A DNA stretch of 5,488 nt from Candidatus Heimdallarchaeota archaeon (lineage in GTDB: Archaea > Asgardarchaeota > Heimdallarchaeia > Heimdallarchaeales > Kariarchaeaceae). The stretch covers positions 1-5,488 of the forward strand of contig WAMJ01000027.1 in NCBI GenBank assembly GCA_015522385.1, given 5' to 3'. Position numbers and translations under genes: made by a program. Positions 1 through 5,488 of this stretch are shown here, piece by piece. The notes beneath the pieces were generated by a model. That model was not told the DNA's origin. It worked only from the letters and a program-made list of their open reading frames with translations, and searched no databases. Position 1 is the first letter of the stretch. Every line of letters begins with the position of its first letter.

Positions 1-1
1 A

Positions 2-751
2 GCGATGTATCTACACGGTGGTGAGTCCTTTCAGGTCAAATCCTTCAATCGGAAATTCAACACTGCAACAATAGTCAGGGCTCCTAATTCTGGACTGAAG
101 ACTCAGGCTGAACGTACGATCTTCCCCGAAGTCATTGAGGTCGACCTCGAACGGGAGATTCTTGGGCTGGCAACTGCTTATGTCACACTGGATCTCACCG
201 AGTCAGTCTCTGGCTATTTTGTCAAGGACATCTACACCGATGAGATTAAGGACCATCAGCAACTAGATGAGGAACTTACATACAACTTCCAGACGAAGGG
301 TTTCATTTTCCAAGCCCCTCGGCCTAGTGAGGAGGTTAGGAAGAGTGCCAGTATCGATGTGGAGCAGATGCTTATGGGGACATTCCACGCTATCGAGCAT
401 GTCCTTATAGAGTCCGGGAATTCGATAACAGGGGGTGGTGCTAATCAGATCGGTGGGATCTCTTTGGGGGATTCAGGAACCATCATAGTGTATGACGGTG
501 CACCTGGTGGATCAGGCCTGTCAAAACTCCTGTACGATAACCTAGCCAAAGGGCTTAGGCGGAGCTTACAGATCTTGGAGGAATGTCCCTGTAGGAGGAG
601 AGATGGGTGTCCTCGCTGTACCTACAGCTACCAGTGTGGTAACAACAACTCTCCCCTAGACAGAGTCGGAGCAATCAATGCCCTGAGTGCTCTGGACAAG
701 GTTTCAACTGATCTAAATCTTGACTGGCACGGAGAAGATCCTCTGATATGA
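2..751 (+). CDS. MrfA/Hrq1-like DEAD/DEAH-box helicase, C-terminal fragment with DUF1998 (MZB) zinc module; 5' end outside window
   Basis: This is the last ~249 residues of a superfamily 2 DNA helicase. The reading frame is open back to base 2, so the Met at base 5 is probably internal and the gene begins upstream; relatives are usually several times longer. Numbering from that Met, residues 1-65 (YLHGGESFQV onward) form the beta-rich segment that follows the motor domains in this family. Residues ~120-225 are the DUF1998 domain, with HAIEHVLI (129-136), YDGAPGGSGL (163-172) and a cysteine cluster C194, C196, C202, C205, C211 in the pattern CPC...GCPRC...CG. In MrfA and Hrq1 relatives these cysteines bind zinc, and the proteins are 3'-5' helicases in DNA damage repair. 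The helicase motifs themselves are not visible, so the exact subtype is inferred. The TGA stop is followed by a 48-bp gap before the next gene, which has its own promoter-like box. Confidence 0.88.
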   Translation, partial: AMYLHGGESFQVKSFNRKFNTATIVRAPNSGLKTQAERTIFPEVIEVDLEREILGLATAYVTLDLTESVSGYFVKDIYTDEIKDHQQLDEELTYNFQTKGFIFQAPRPSEEVRKSASIDVEQMLMGTFHAIEHVLIESGNSITGGGANQIGGISLGDSGTIIVYDGAPGGSGLSKLLYDNLAKGLRRSLQILEECPCRRRDGCPRCTYSYQCGNNNSPLDRVGAINALSALDKVSTDLNLDWHGEDPLI

Positions 752-770
752 GACGTTGGCTTCCGAAATG

Positions 771-780
771 AATATTATTA
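771..780 (+). promoter_or_regulatory. Putative archaeal TATA box for the class II nucleotidyltransferase
   Basis: The A/T-only stretch AATATTATTA is centred about 24-25 nt before the ATG at 800. That is near the spacing expected between an archaeal TATA box and a transcription start, so the message may begin at or within a few bases of the ATG. The bases just before the ATG (TTGTCTCTCT) contain no Shine-Dalgarno-like GGAGG or GGTGA. The assignment rests on spacing and composition only. Confidence 0.5.
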
Positions 781-799
781 CATACTAAATTGTCTCTCT

Positions 800-2386
800 A
801 TGGATATCTCTATCGAACTGGATGACAACACGAAGCGTATCATGCAGATGTTGCTGGACAGTGGATATGAGGTATACATCGTTGGTGGGACAGTCCGTGA
901 TCTTATTATGAGGAACATGGGTTTTGAGGTTGATCTTCCCACTGACATGGATTTAACAACCAACGCAAAACCTGAGGATATCAAGAGAGTCTTCAGGAAG
1001 TTTAACCTCATCTACACGGGAGAAAGGCATGGTACCATCACCATCAGGTACAGGAAACGTAACTACGATATAACCACCTACCGAATCGACGGTGAGTACC
1101 TAGATGGGAGACGTCCTGAAAGTGTTCAATTTGTTGATAATCTGACAGACGACCTTGCCCGACGTGATCTGACCATTAACGCAATAGCAGCCGATATCAA
1201 GGGTTGTATTGTTGATCCATTTGGGGGTCTAGATGATATTCGCAGACACGTTATTCGTACAGTTCGTGATCCAAGGGAGAGATTCGAGGAGGACGCTCTG
1301 CGCCTCCTGCGAACCATCCGATTCGCTACTAGGTTCAACTTTGAGATAGAGGAAAATACCTTCAGGACAATACAGAACAAAGCAGGTGAGATTAAAACCA
1401 AAAGTGTCTCCAATGAACGAATCTACACAGAACTCTCCAAGACATTTGTGGCGAACGTACGACTCGGTGTACAACTTCTCATGAAGTCGGAATTATTTAG
1501 CCATATCTTTCCCGAGGCATTCATGGCGCTAAATGAGCTATCTGAAACCCCCTCTCATTTCACTGATCTCCTATTTGAAGAGGAACTTAACCCTAATCTC
1601 GCTTGGGCTCTCATCCACTCCGTGATACCAATGACCAAACGGGTGTCACCCAAGGCTCTTGAGAAGATTTTCCGGAGATTTATGGGAATGCCAAAATCTG
1701 TCAGAAAGCACAGTGTCAACCTCCTGAATAACCTCTTCCCTGCACTCCGGCTATTTCAGGAAAGACCCAATCGTGGAGAGATCAGGAGGGTGATCCTTAG
1801 ATCCAGGAAGATCTATGGGCATGTTCATACCGAGAATTGGGCGAATACTCCGTTCGACCTATTTACCATTATGAAAGCGGTGTACAGAGCTATGAACAAT
1901 GGCAAGGTTTCCGATCATTCAGATATGGTAGAGCAAGAAATTAGAACCTTTACCCAAACCTATGACTCAAAGAAGAAGTTGGTGAACGGAGAAGATGCCA
2001 AGAGTCTGGGAGCAAGTGGAAGGAGCATAAAGCTACTTATGGCATTGTGGGATAACTTCTACTACAGGATGGAAGGCATCAGTAGAGAAGATCTGCTCAG
2101 ACTGGGTAAGAGTCTAAGTCTTCGAAGGAAAATTAGCGTGGAGAAGTATCTAGAGAATTTCAGCATAGATGGCTTCAGAGGAACATGTTGGGAAATTGCC
2201 GATCTCAAGAAGGAGCTGAAAATGGTCGATGAGTTACTAGTGAAGTTTGGAGGATTGTGGGTTATGGTTTCAGATGAGGGAGTTCCCGAAATATTCGGAC
2301 TAGAAGAATACCGCGGACAAGATACAGGTATCTATTTTTCAAATCGTGGCGTAAACCTCGATTCTCTCGATTTCCCTCACTCTTGA
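800..2386 (+). CDS. Class II CCA tRNA nucleotidyltransferase / poly(A) polymerase family protein
   Basis: This 528-residue protein is a template-independent RNA nucleotidyltransferase that should add CCA to tRNA 3' ends, or A residues to RNA, in the cytoplasm. The head domain carries GGTVRD (29-34), the metal-binding DMD (49-51) followed by LTTNAKPED, RRDLTIN (121-127), the nucleotide-selecting EDxxR (E164 D165 R168) inside RFEEDALRLLR, and ERIYTEL (207-212). Residues ~394-433 (VNGEDAKSLG...GISREDLL) match the C-terminal helical segment typical of bacterial CCA enzymes. About seven extra residues separate GGxVRD from DxD compared with the usual form. The region after ~455 is an unassigned tail, making the protein longer than most relatives. 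Known archaeal CCA enzymes are class I, so a class II enzyme here suggests transfer or a second role. CCA addition versus poly(A) synthesis cannot be decided from motifs. The ATG is supported by the upstream A/T-rich box. Confidence 0.9.
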   Translation: MDISIELDDNTKRIMQMLLDSGYEVYIVGGTVRDLIMRNMGFEVDLPTDMDLTTNAKPEDIKRVFRKFNLIYTGERHGTITIRYRKRNYDITTYRIDGEYLDGRRPESVQFVDNLTDDLARRDLTINAIAADIKGCIVDPFGGLDDIRRHVIRTVRDPRERFEEDALRLLRTIRFATRFNFEIEENTFRTIQNKAGEIKTKSVSNERIYTELSKTFVANVRLGVQLLMKSELFSHIFPEAFMALNELSETPSHFTDLLFEEELNPNLAWALIHSVIPMTKRVSPKALEKIFRRFMGMPKSVRKHSVNLLNNLFPALRLFQERPNRGEIRRVILRSRKIYGHVHTENWANTPFDLFTIMKAVYRAMNNGKVSDHSDMVEQEIRTFTQTYDSKKKLVNGEDAKSLGASGRSIKLLMALWDNFYYRMEGISREDLLRLGKSLSLRRKISVEKYLENFSIDGFRGTCWEIADLKKELKMVDELLVKFGGLWVMVSDEGVPEIFGLEEYRGQDTGIYFSNRGVNLDSLDFPHS

Positions 2387-2427
2387 ATAAGATAAAATTG
2401 AGCTAAGCTTTTGAAAATTATCCTATC

Positions 2428-2435
2428 ATTTAAAG
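2428..2435 (+). promoter_or_regulatory. Putative archaeal TATA box for the UPF0200 gene
   Basis: ATTTAAAG is centred about 24 nt ahead of the ATG at 2456, the same geometry as the box before the nucleotidyltransferase gene. No Shine-Dalgarno motif precedes that ATG (the preceding bases are AACATCTATCGA). The box supports a leaderless message starting near 2456 and argues that the TTG at 2411 is upstream of the transcript. It is a composition- and spacing-based call. Confidence 0.45.
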
Positions 2436-2455
2436 AAGAGAGAAACATCTATCGA

Positions 2456-3079
2456 ATGTTTATGAAAGTAGTCATTCTGGTAGGGCTGCCTCTGAGCGGA
2501 AAGAGTTCCCACGCGAGTGTCTTAAAAGAGAAGCTCTCTATTCCACTGGTTGAAACAGGTACTTTTGTCTATGAAGCCGTAAGAGAAGAGGGACTCGAGG
2601 CCACACCCGAAAATATCAGCAAAGTGGCTGGCGCCCGGAAATCCGAGAACGATGCGTACTTCACGGTCAAGGCTCTGGAGTACATCAAGGAAAATTTTTC
2701 TGACAAACCCGTGGTCTTCCTCTCTGGCCTGAAAGCCCGAAGTGAGGTAGATCTTTGCAAGGAACGTTTCGGTGAGGACAATGTCTTCCTCGTCACCTTC
2801 CACGCTAGTGTCAAAACTCGACACCAGAGGTTAATGAACAAGGACCGGATGGAGTCGTCCAAGCAGACGGGTGATAGCAAGGTTACAGAGGATATCGCAA
2901 TGGCCAATGATATTTCCCGCTTTCTTGCTAGGGACAAGAAGGAGCTCTCCTACGGTGTAGGTGAGTTGATTGCACTTGCAGATTATGTCATCAACACCGA
3001 GGATAAAAAATGGCCATTTCATAATAGAGATTTAACTTTGGAGCAATTTGAGGGTATAATAAAATCACTGAGTGAGTGA
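2456..3079 (+). CDS. UPF0200 family P-loop NTPase (adenylate/dephospho-CoA kinase-like), divergent
   Basis: This is a 207-residue cytosolic P-loop protein of the archaeal UPF0200 family, whose fold resembles small nucleotide kinases; no substrate is established. The Walker A motif is GLPLSGKSS (10-18) after the strand VVILV. The most diagnostic stretch is near the C terminus, RDKKELSYGVGELIALADYVI, which matches the family signature closely. FHAS.KTRHQRL in the middle also fits. Two usual family elements are altered: the position normally GD (in GDxVR) reads GTFVYE, and the usual DGIR-like segment reads SGLK. A polar insert (MESSKQTGDSKVTED) makes it somewhat longer than typical members. The ATG at 2456 (MFMKVV) is preferred for its upstream TATA-like box; ATG 2462 is also possible. 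A TTG at 2411 would add 15 residues with no family counterpart. The 3' end overlaps the opposite-strand gene by 15 bp. Confidence 0.82.
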   Translation: MFMKVVILVGLPLSGKSSHASVLKEKLSIPLVETGTFVYEAVREEGLEATPENISKVAGARKSENDAYFTVKALEYIKENFSDKPVVFLSGLKARSEVDLCKERFGEDNVFLVTFHASVKTRHQRLMNKDRMESSKQTGDSKVTEDIAMANDISRFLARDKKELSYGVGELIALADYVINTEDKKWPFHNRDLTLEQFEGIIKSLSE

Positions 3080-3080
3080 T
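3064..3080. repeat. Inverted repeat spanning two convergent stop codons
   Basis: ATCACT (3064-3069) and AGTGAT (3075-3080) are perfect inverted arms around a 5-nt loop GAGTG. With one mismatch the pairing extends by flanking A and T bases. The TGA of the plus-strand gene (3077-3079) and the TGA of the minus-strand gene (3067-3065) each sit in one arm. The stem is short and lacks a strong following T tract on the plus strand, so a terminator role is uncertain. The symmetry may simply reflect the similar endings SLSE and SLTQ of the two proteins. Confidence 0.45.
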
Positions 3081-3574
3081 ATTATCAGGGAGAGAACCAG
3101 CATAATTCCAACAGCTCCCAGTATCAATACGATCTCTGGTGAAATCTCATAGAGTCTTTGGAAGAAGAACTTCCCGACCTTTGCGGAATGTTGCAGTTGC
3201 TTTCTTGTAGAGAACGATCTACGTGAAAATAGGGTATACTTTCCGACCTTTACTGTAGGGATCAAAGAGATGAGGAGGACAATTGCTACTACTGGAATTC
3301 CAATTAACATAAGAACCCCCAAGACTGCCATGAATGCTGAACTTGCCTTTAATTGTAAAATAATCAGGGTTAAGAATACGTACCCTATGAAGACCCATAT
3401 CTTCATAATGAAGTCATTCCATCGATTCTCGACCATCTCTACTGGATTTGCTGTCTGTTTCTTTTTCTGGTCAATCTTTAAAACCTGATCATTTATTGCC
3501 TTGGTTGTTTCTCCTATCGACTTGGCTGCTTTACTTTTAATGGAACTTAAAAAGGATTTCTTCTCCTCAGTCAT
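3065..3574 (-). CDS. Small membrane protein of unknown function, three predicted transmembrane helices
   Basis: The 169-residue product is not recognised as any named family. Residues 1-55 are hydrophilic, rich in Lys, Glu and Ser (MTEEKKSFLSS..., KKKQ at 37-40), look amphipathic or coiled, and have no signal peptide. Hydrophobic helices follow at about 57-75 (IMKIWVFIGYVFLTLIILQL), 80-106 (ending IVLLISLIP) and 147-167 (IVLILGAVGIMLVLSLIIS). A basic stretch (108-140: KVGKYTLFSRRS...RKQLQHSAKVGK) lies between helices 2 and 3 and would face the cytoplasm by the positive-inside rule. The ATG at 3574 is preceded by A/T-rich boxes. The gene is divergent from the HAD phosphatase gene and overlaps the end of the UPF0200 gene tail to tail. 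Its start, length and composition are consistent with a real gene, but no function can be offered. Confidence 0.75.
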   Translation of the reverse strand: MTEEKKSFLSSIKSKAAKSIGETTKAINDQVLKIDQKKKQTANPVEMVENRWNDFIMKIWVFIGYVFLTLIILQLKASSAFMAVLGVLMLIGIPVVAIVLLISLIPTVKVGKYTLFSRRSFSTRKQLQHSAKVGKFFFQRLYEISPEIVLILGAVGIMLVLSLIISLTQ

Positions 3575-3597
3575 CCTATATTGTAGTGATGTGTTTT

Positions 3598-3620
3598 CTT
3601 TATTTGTCTTCAGATTTATA
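3598..3620 (-). promoter_or_regulatory. Putative promoter region for the small membrane protein
   Basis: Read on the minus strand, this region holds TATAAATC (3620-3613) and then AAATAAAG (3605-3598). AAATAAAG is centred about 27 nt before the ATG at 3574, the spacing expected for a leaderless message. TATAAATC is the better consensus but would give a leader of roughly 16 nt. Either may serve. The TATAAATC element is the complement of the plus-strand box for the neighbouring HAD gene. Confidence 0.4.
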
Positions 3621-3621
3621 T
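3615..3621 (+). promoter_or_regulatory. Putative archaeal TATA box for the HAD phosphatase gene
   Basis: TTTATAT is a near-consensus archaeal TATA element centred about 26 nt before the GTG at 3644, and about 38 nt before the in-frame ATG at 3656. The first spacing predicts a transcript starting at or next to the GTG. Because TATA elements are nearly symmetric, the same bases could also serve the divergent gene. Confidence 0.5.
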
Positions 3622-3643
3622 CTTCAGGGTCGATATCTAGACA

Positions 3644-4384
3644 GTGATAACATGGATGAAGCCAGACTACCTTGACAGAGTGAGTCGATACAATGTCTTC
3701 CTCTTTGACTTCGACGACACACTCGTTGATTATGACCAGAATGAGCGGCTAGCTCTTCAAGCTCTTGCAGAGCGAATTGGAATATCCTCCGAGAACTTTG
3801 AGCAGTTCAGGAAAGATTATAGAAAGATAAATGTGGAGCACTGGAAGCTCTATAGGAAGGGGGAGATTCTGGCAGAGGACATTGGTCCCTCAAGATTTCG
3901 ACTTCTCGGAGAAATCTATCCAGAGATCGATAATCCCGAGCTTCTCTCTACTTATTACATAGATTCATTTGCCAATAATCCAGTCCCTTTTCCCCAATCT
4001 CACGAGTTGCTTAAGTATCTAATTAGGAAAGGGAAGAAGACATTCATCCTGACCAATGGATTCACAGAAACCCAGAAGTTGAGGATCAGTATTGGTGGTT
4101 ACGGCAGGTACATCCATGGCTACCTTACTTCTCAGATGGTGGGGGTTGCTAAGCCCAATCCTTCAATGGTTTATCAAGCATTGGGTATCCTCGGAGCTAC
4201 ACCTGGCGAGGTTTTGTTTATAGGAGACAAGGTTGATTCAGATCTTCTAGCAGCAACCAGAGCCGGTGTAGACTCATTCCACATAGGTGAGGTTCAAGAG
4301 GACTATGGAGTAACTGATCCAATAGGTGTCGCATACTCCGTCTCAAGTTTATTCGAGTTTCTATCAGGTCTCGGAGAGGAGTAA
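3644..4384 (+). CDS. HAD superfamily phosphatase, YjjG-like (subfamily IA)
   Basis: This 246-residue cytosolic protein should be a Mg2+-dependent phosphomonoesterase. All four HAD motifs are present: motif I FDFDDT with nucleophile D22 and acid/base D24, motif II LTNG with T137-N138, motif III K170 in AKPNP, and motif IV GDKVDSD with D195 and D200. The helical cap between motifs I and II (~30-125) fits subfamily IA, and the spacing and the IGDKVDSDLLAATRAG segment resemble YjjG-type nucleotidases, which dephosphorylate (often non-canonical) nucleoside monophosphates. The substrate is inferred from resemblance only. The GTG at 3644 fits a leaderless transcript from the TTTATAT box; ATG 3656 (MKPDYL) is the alternative and would remove four residues. 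The last 21 bp overlap the end of the opposite-strand gene. Confidence 0.88.
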   Translation: MITWMKPDYLDRVSRYNVFLFDFDDTLVDYDQNERLALQALAERIGISSENFEQFRKDYRKINVEHWKLYRKGEILAEDIGPSRFRLLGEIYPEIDNPELLSTYYIDSFANNPVPFPQSHELLKYLIRKGKKTFILTNGFTETQKLRISIGGYGRYIHGYLTSQMVGVAKPNPSMVYQALGILGATPGEVLFIGDKVDSDLLAATRAGVDSFHIGEVQEDYGVTDPIGVAYSVSSLFEFLSGLGEE

Positions 4385-5464
4385 TTCCTGTGTAAATTTC
4401 TTGTCGAGGACGTACTCTGTGAATTTCGCCATCTTGACAAGATGCTCGTGTTCGATATTATCTACATCAAGCTTCATGGCCTCCGATATCCAAACGTTTA
4501 GTGCAAGCTGAATATCAATTGTCAAACCGTTAGGATAGAGGTTCTTGAGCCTTACTCCAGATCTCTCATAAAGTGAACTACTGTACCCAGAAATGAAACT
4601 CTCTAGGCTGCCCATCGTGTTGTCCAAATTACCCGTCTCACAGTACTCCCTGAATGCAGAGTCTGCGTAGAACCTCCCCAGATCACTCAACCTATCCTTT
4701 ACCTCAAATGTTGGTGAGACCATAGGGATGAAGACTTCGATACCATTCAGCTTGCTGATATTGTAGAGGTCCATGTTCTCAATTGGCTCTGATGAGTTAA
4801 TTCTCACATCCTCTCTTCTGAGCTCCGTTAGTGGAATGTAACCGCTGTATGAGGTTCCAAGACTCTCGAATCGCTCCTTCAGCACTCGTTTCAGAAGATC
4901 TCTTGTCTCCTCCTCGAATGGAATGTTCTCAATAAAGAGTAAGAAGGTCTCATGGAGTGGTTTGAAATCGATATAGCTCGCTGAATCTCCATGAATCATT
5001 GAGGACACATTTCCCAAAAGGAAGGATGAGTAGAGAGACTCAACTTGTTCAAGGGTATTATCTCCACGACATTCATAGATAACCCTCGATTTCTGATCGT
5101 CATAGTGTATTACTCTGAACAGATGAATATTCTCAATACTCCTCAAGCGCTGTTGGAGTTCGTTATACATACTCTTCTCTGAGTTATACGACTCCATGTT
5201 AGTGAAGAATCGTAAGATGTAAGACTTCTCGATATCTTCTCCCTCAACAATTAGTCTGAGTGTGAGGAGGATCTCGATGTACGATTCGTGGCTAACTACT
5301 TCGTAATTGAAGTCTTTAAACTCGATTTGGGCACCTTCAAGCTCCTCCTTGAGCACGTTGATTATGTCACTGGTGGACTCTAGTACAGACTCCTGAGTTA
5401 TATTCAGGGATTCTCCCATGGTATGTAACGATAGATAGCTGGAGATTAAAAGTCCATCCCTCAT
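4364..5464 (-). CDS. Uncharacterised 366-residue protein, possibly a degenerate APH-like (pseudo)kinase
   Basis: I do not recognise a named family with confidence. The protein is acidic and soluble, with no signal peptide or transmembrane segment. Residues ~78-140 resemble the N-lobe of aminoglycoside/choline kinases: a strand YILRFF (82-87), a helix with E96 and E102, then VIHYDDQKSRVIYE and a hinge-like RGDNTLEQV. Residues 257-268 (DRLSDLGRFYAD) resemble the conserved Asp helix after the activation segment of those kinases. The expected HGDxxxxN catalytic loop and IDxE/DFG motif are not found in the matching stretch (about 204-250), so it would be inactive or altered if related. The C-terminal third looks helical. 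The ATG at 5464 gives the longest form; an internal ATG at 5419 (MGESLN), with TTTTAATC about 28 nt upstream, is a credible alternative start. Gene status rests on length, composition and the tight tail-to-tail fit with the HAD gene. Confidence 0.75.
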   Translation of the reverse strand: MRDGLLISSYLSLHTMGESLNITQESVLESTSDIINVLKEELEGAQIEFKDFNYEVVSHESYIEILLTLRLIVEGEDIEKSYILRFFTNMESYNSEKSMYNELQQRLRSIENIHLFRVIHYDDQKSRVIYECRGDNTLEQVESLYSSFLLGNVSSMIHGDSASYIDFKPLHETFLLFIENIPFEEETRDLLKRVLKERFESLGTSYSGYIPLTELRREDVRINSSEPIENMDLYNISKLNGIEVFIPMVSPTFEVKDRLSDLGRFYADSAFREYCETGNLDNTMGSLESFISGYSSSLYERSGVRLKNLYPNGLTIDIQLALNVWISEAMKLDVDNIEHEHLVKMAKFTEYVLDKKFTQELLLSET

Positions 5465-5482
5465 ATATTCGATTTATGCAGG

Positions 5483-5488
5483 ATATAT
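5483..5488 (-). promoter_or_regulatory. Possible TATA-like box for the 366-residue protein, at window edge
   Basis: On the minus strand ATATAT (5488-5483) is centred about 21-22 nt before the ATG at 5464. The box runs into the window edge, so its true extent and centre are unknown. It competes with TTTTAATC at 5451-5444, which is placed to serve the later ATG at 5419. Confidence 0.25.

Noticed and set aside
1126..1474. Antisense open frames inside the nucleotidyltransferase gene
   Set aside because: They are rich in Arg and Ser and lie opposite a strongly conserved catalytic region; they are mirror-frame artefacts.
2411..2455. TTG start giving the UPF0200 protein a 15-residue N-terminal extension
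   Set aside because: The extension has no counterpart before the P-loop strand in the family, and the segment contains the likely TATA box, so it is probably untranslated.
2387..2455. Terminator or small RNA between the nucleotidyltransferase and UPF0200 genes
   Set aside because: The gap holds only small restriction-site-like palindromes (AAGCTT) and A/T-rich sequence; no stable stem or strong T tract was found.
3005..3010. Six-T run on the minus strand as a terminator for the membrane-protein gene
   Set aside because: Archaeal terminators can be simple T runs, and this lies about 55 nt past the stop, but it is short, isolated and inside another coding sequence, so support is too weak.
2522..3022. 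Antisense open frames inside the UPF0200 gene
   Set aside because: They overlap a recognised protein family on the other strand, have no promoter support and show no domain.
3270..3488. Plus-strand open frame inside the membrane-protein gene
   Set aside because: It lies antisense to a well-formed three-helix protein and has no promoter-like box or recognisable domain.
4963..4991. HGDSASYIDF in the 366-residue protein as a kinase catalytic loop plus metal motif
   Set aside because: HGD and IDF are only a few residues apart. In APH-like kinases about 15-20 residues separate them, and the remaining C-lobe would not fit. It is probably a chance resemblance.
1..5488. Defence system, mobile element, CRISPR array or tRNA gene
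   Set aside because: No transposase, integrase, terminal repeats, regularly spaced repeats or tRNA-like folds were seen. DUF1998 helicases occur in some defence loci, but the neighbours here are housekeeping-type genes.

Overview
The window looks like compact archaeal chromosome of moderate GC. Three observations point to Archaea. First, the protein at 2456-3079 belongs to the archaeal UPF0200 P-loop family. Second, A/T-rich TATA-like boxes lie about 24-28 nt ahead of most of the start codons, with no convincing Shine-Dalgarno sequence, which suggests leaderless transcripts. Third, arginine is often encoded by AGG/AGA. The phylum cannot be fixed from this sequence; Thermoplasmatota- or Asgard-like lineages are possible but unproven. 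No rRNA, tRNA, insertion sequence, CRISPR array or phage signature was seen.

Layout: (1) 2-751 (+) is the C-terminal end of an MrfA/Hrq1-type DEAD/DEAH helicase with its DUF1998/MZB zinc module; the motor domains lie upstream of the window. (2) 800-2386 (+) is a class II (bacterial/eukaryotic-type) CCA-adding enzyme or poly(A) polymerase, with an insert in the catalytic motif and an unexplained C-terminal tail. (3) 2456-3079 (+) is a divergent UPF0200 nucleotide-kinase-like protein. (4) 3065-3574 (-) is a small three-helix membrane protein of unknown function that converges on and overlaps gene 3. (5) 3644-4384 (+) is a YjjG-like HAD phosphatase divergent from gene 4, sharing an A/T-rich promoter region of about 70 bp. 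(6) 4364-5464 (-) is a 366-residue protein with no clear family that converges on and overlaps gene 5; it may be a degenerate aminoglycoside-phosphotransferase-like (pseudo)kinase.

Functionally, the recognisable genes concern DNA repair (helicase), RNA 3'-end maturation (nucleotidyltransferase) and nucleotide or phosphate-ester metabolism (UPF0200, HAD). Each appears to have its own promoter, so this is a housekeeping neighbourhood rather than one operon. No coherent new multi-gene system is evident. The main points of interest are the class II nucleotidyltransferase in an archaeal setting, the possible pseudokinase, and two tail-to-tail coding overlaps, one of which forms a palindrome around both stop codons.
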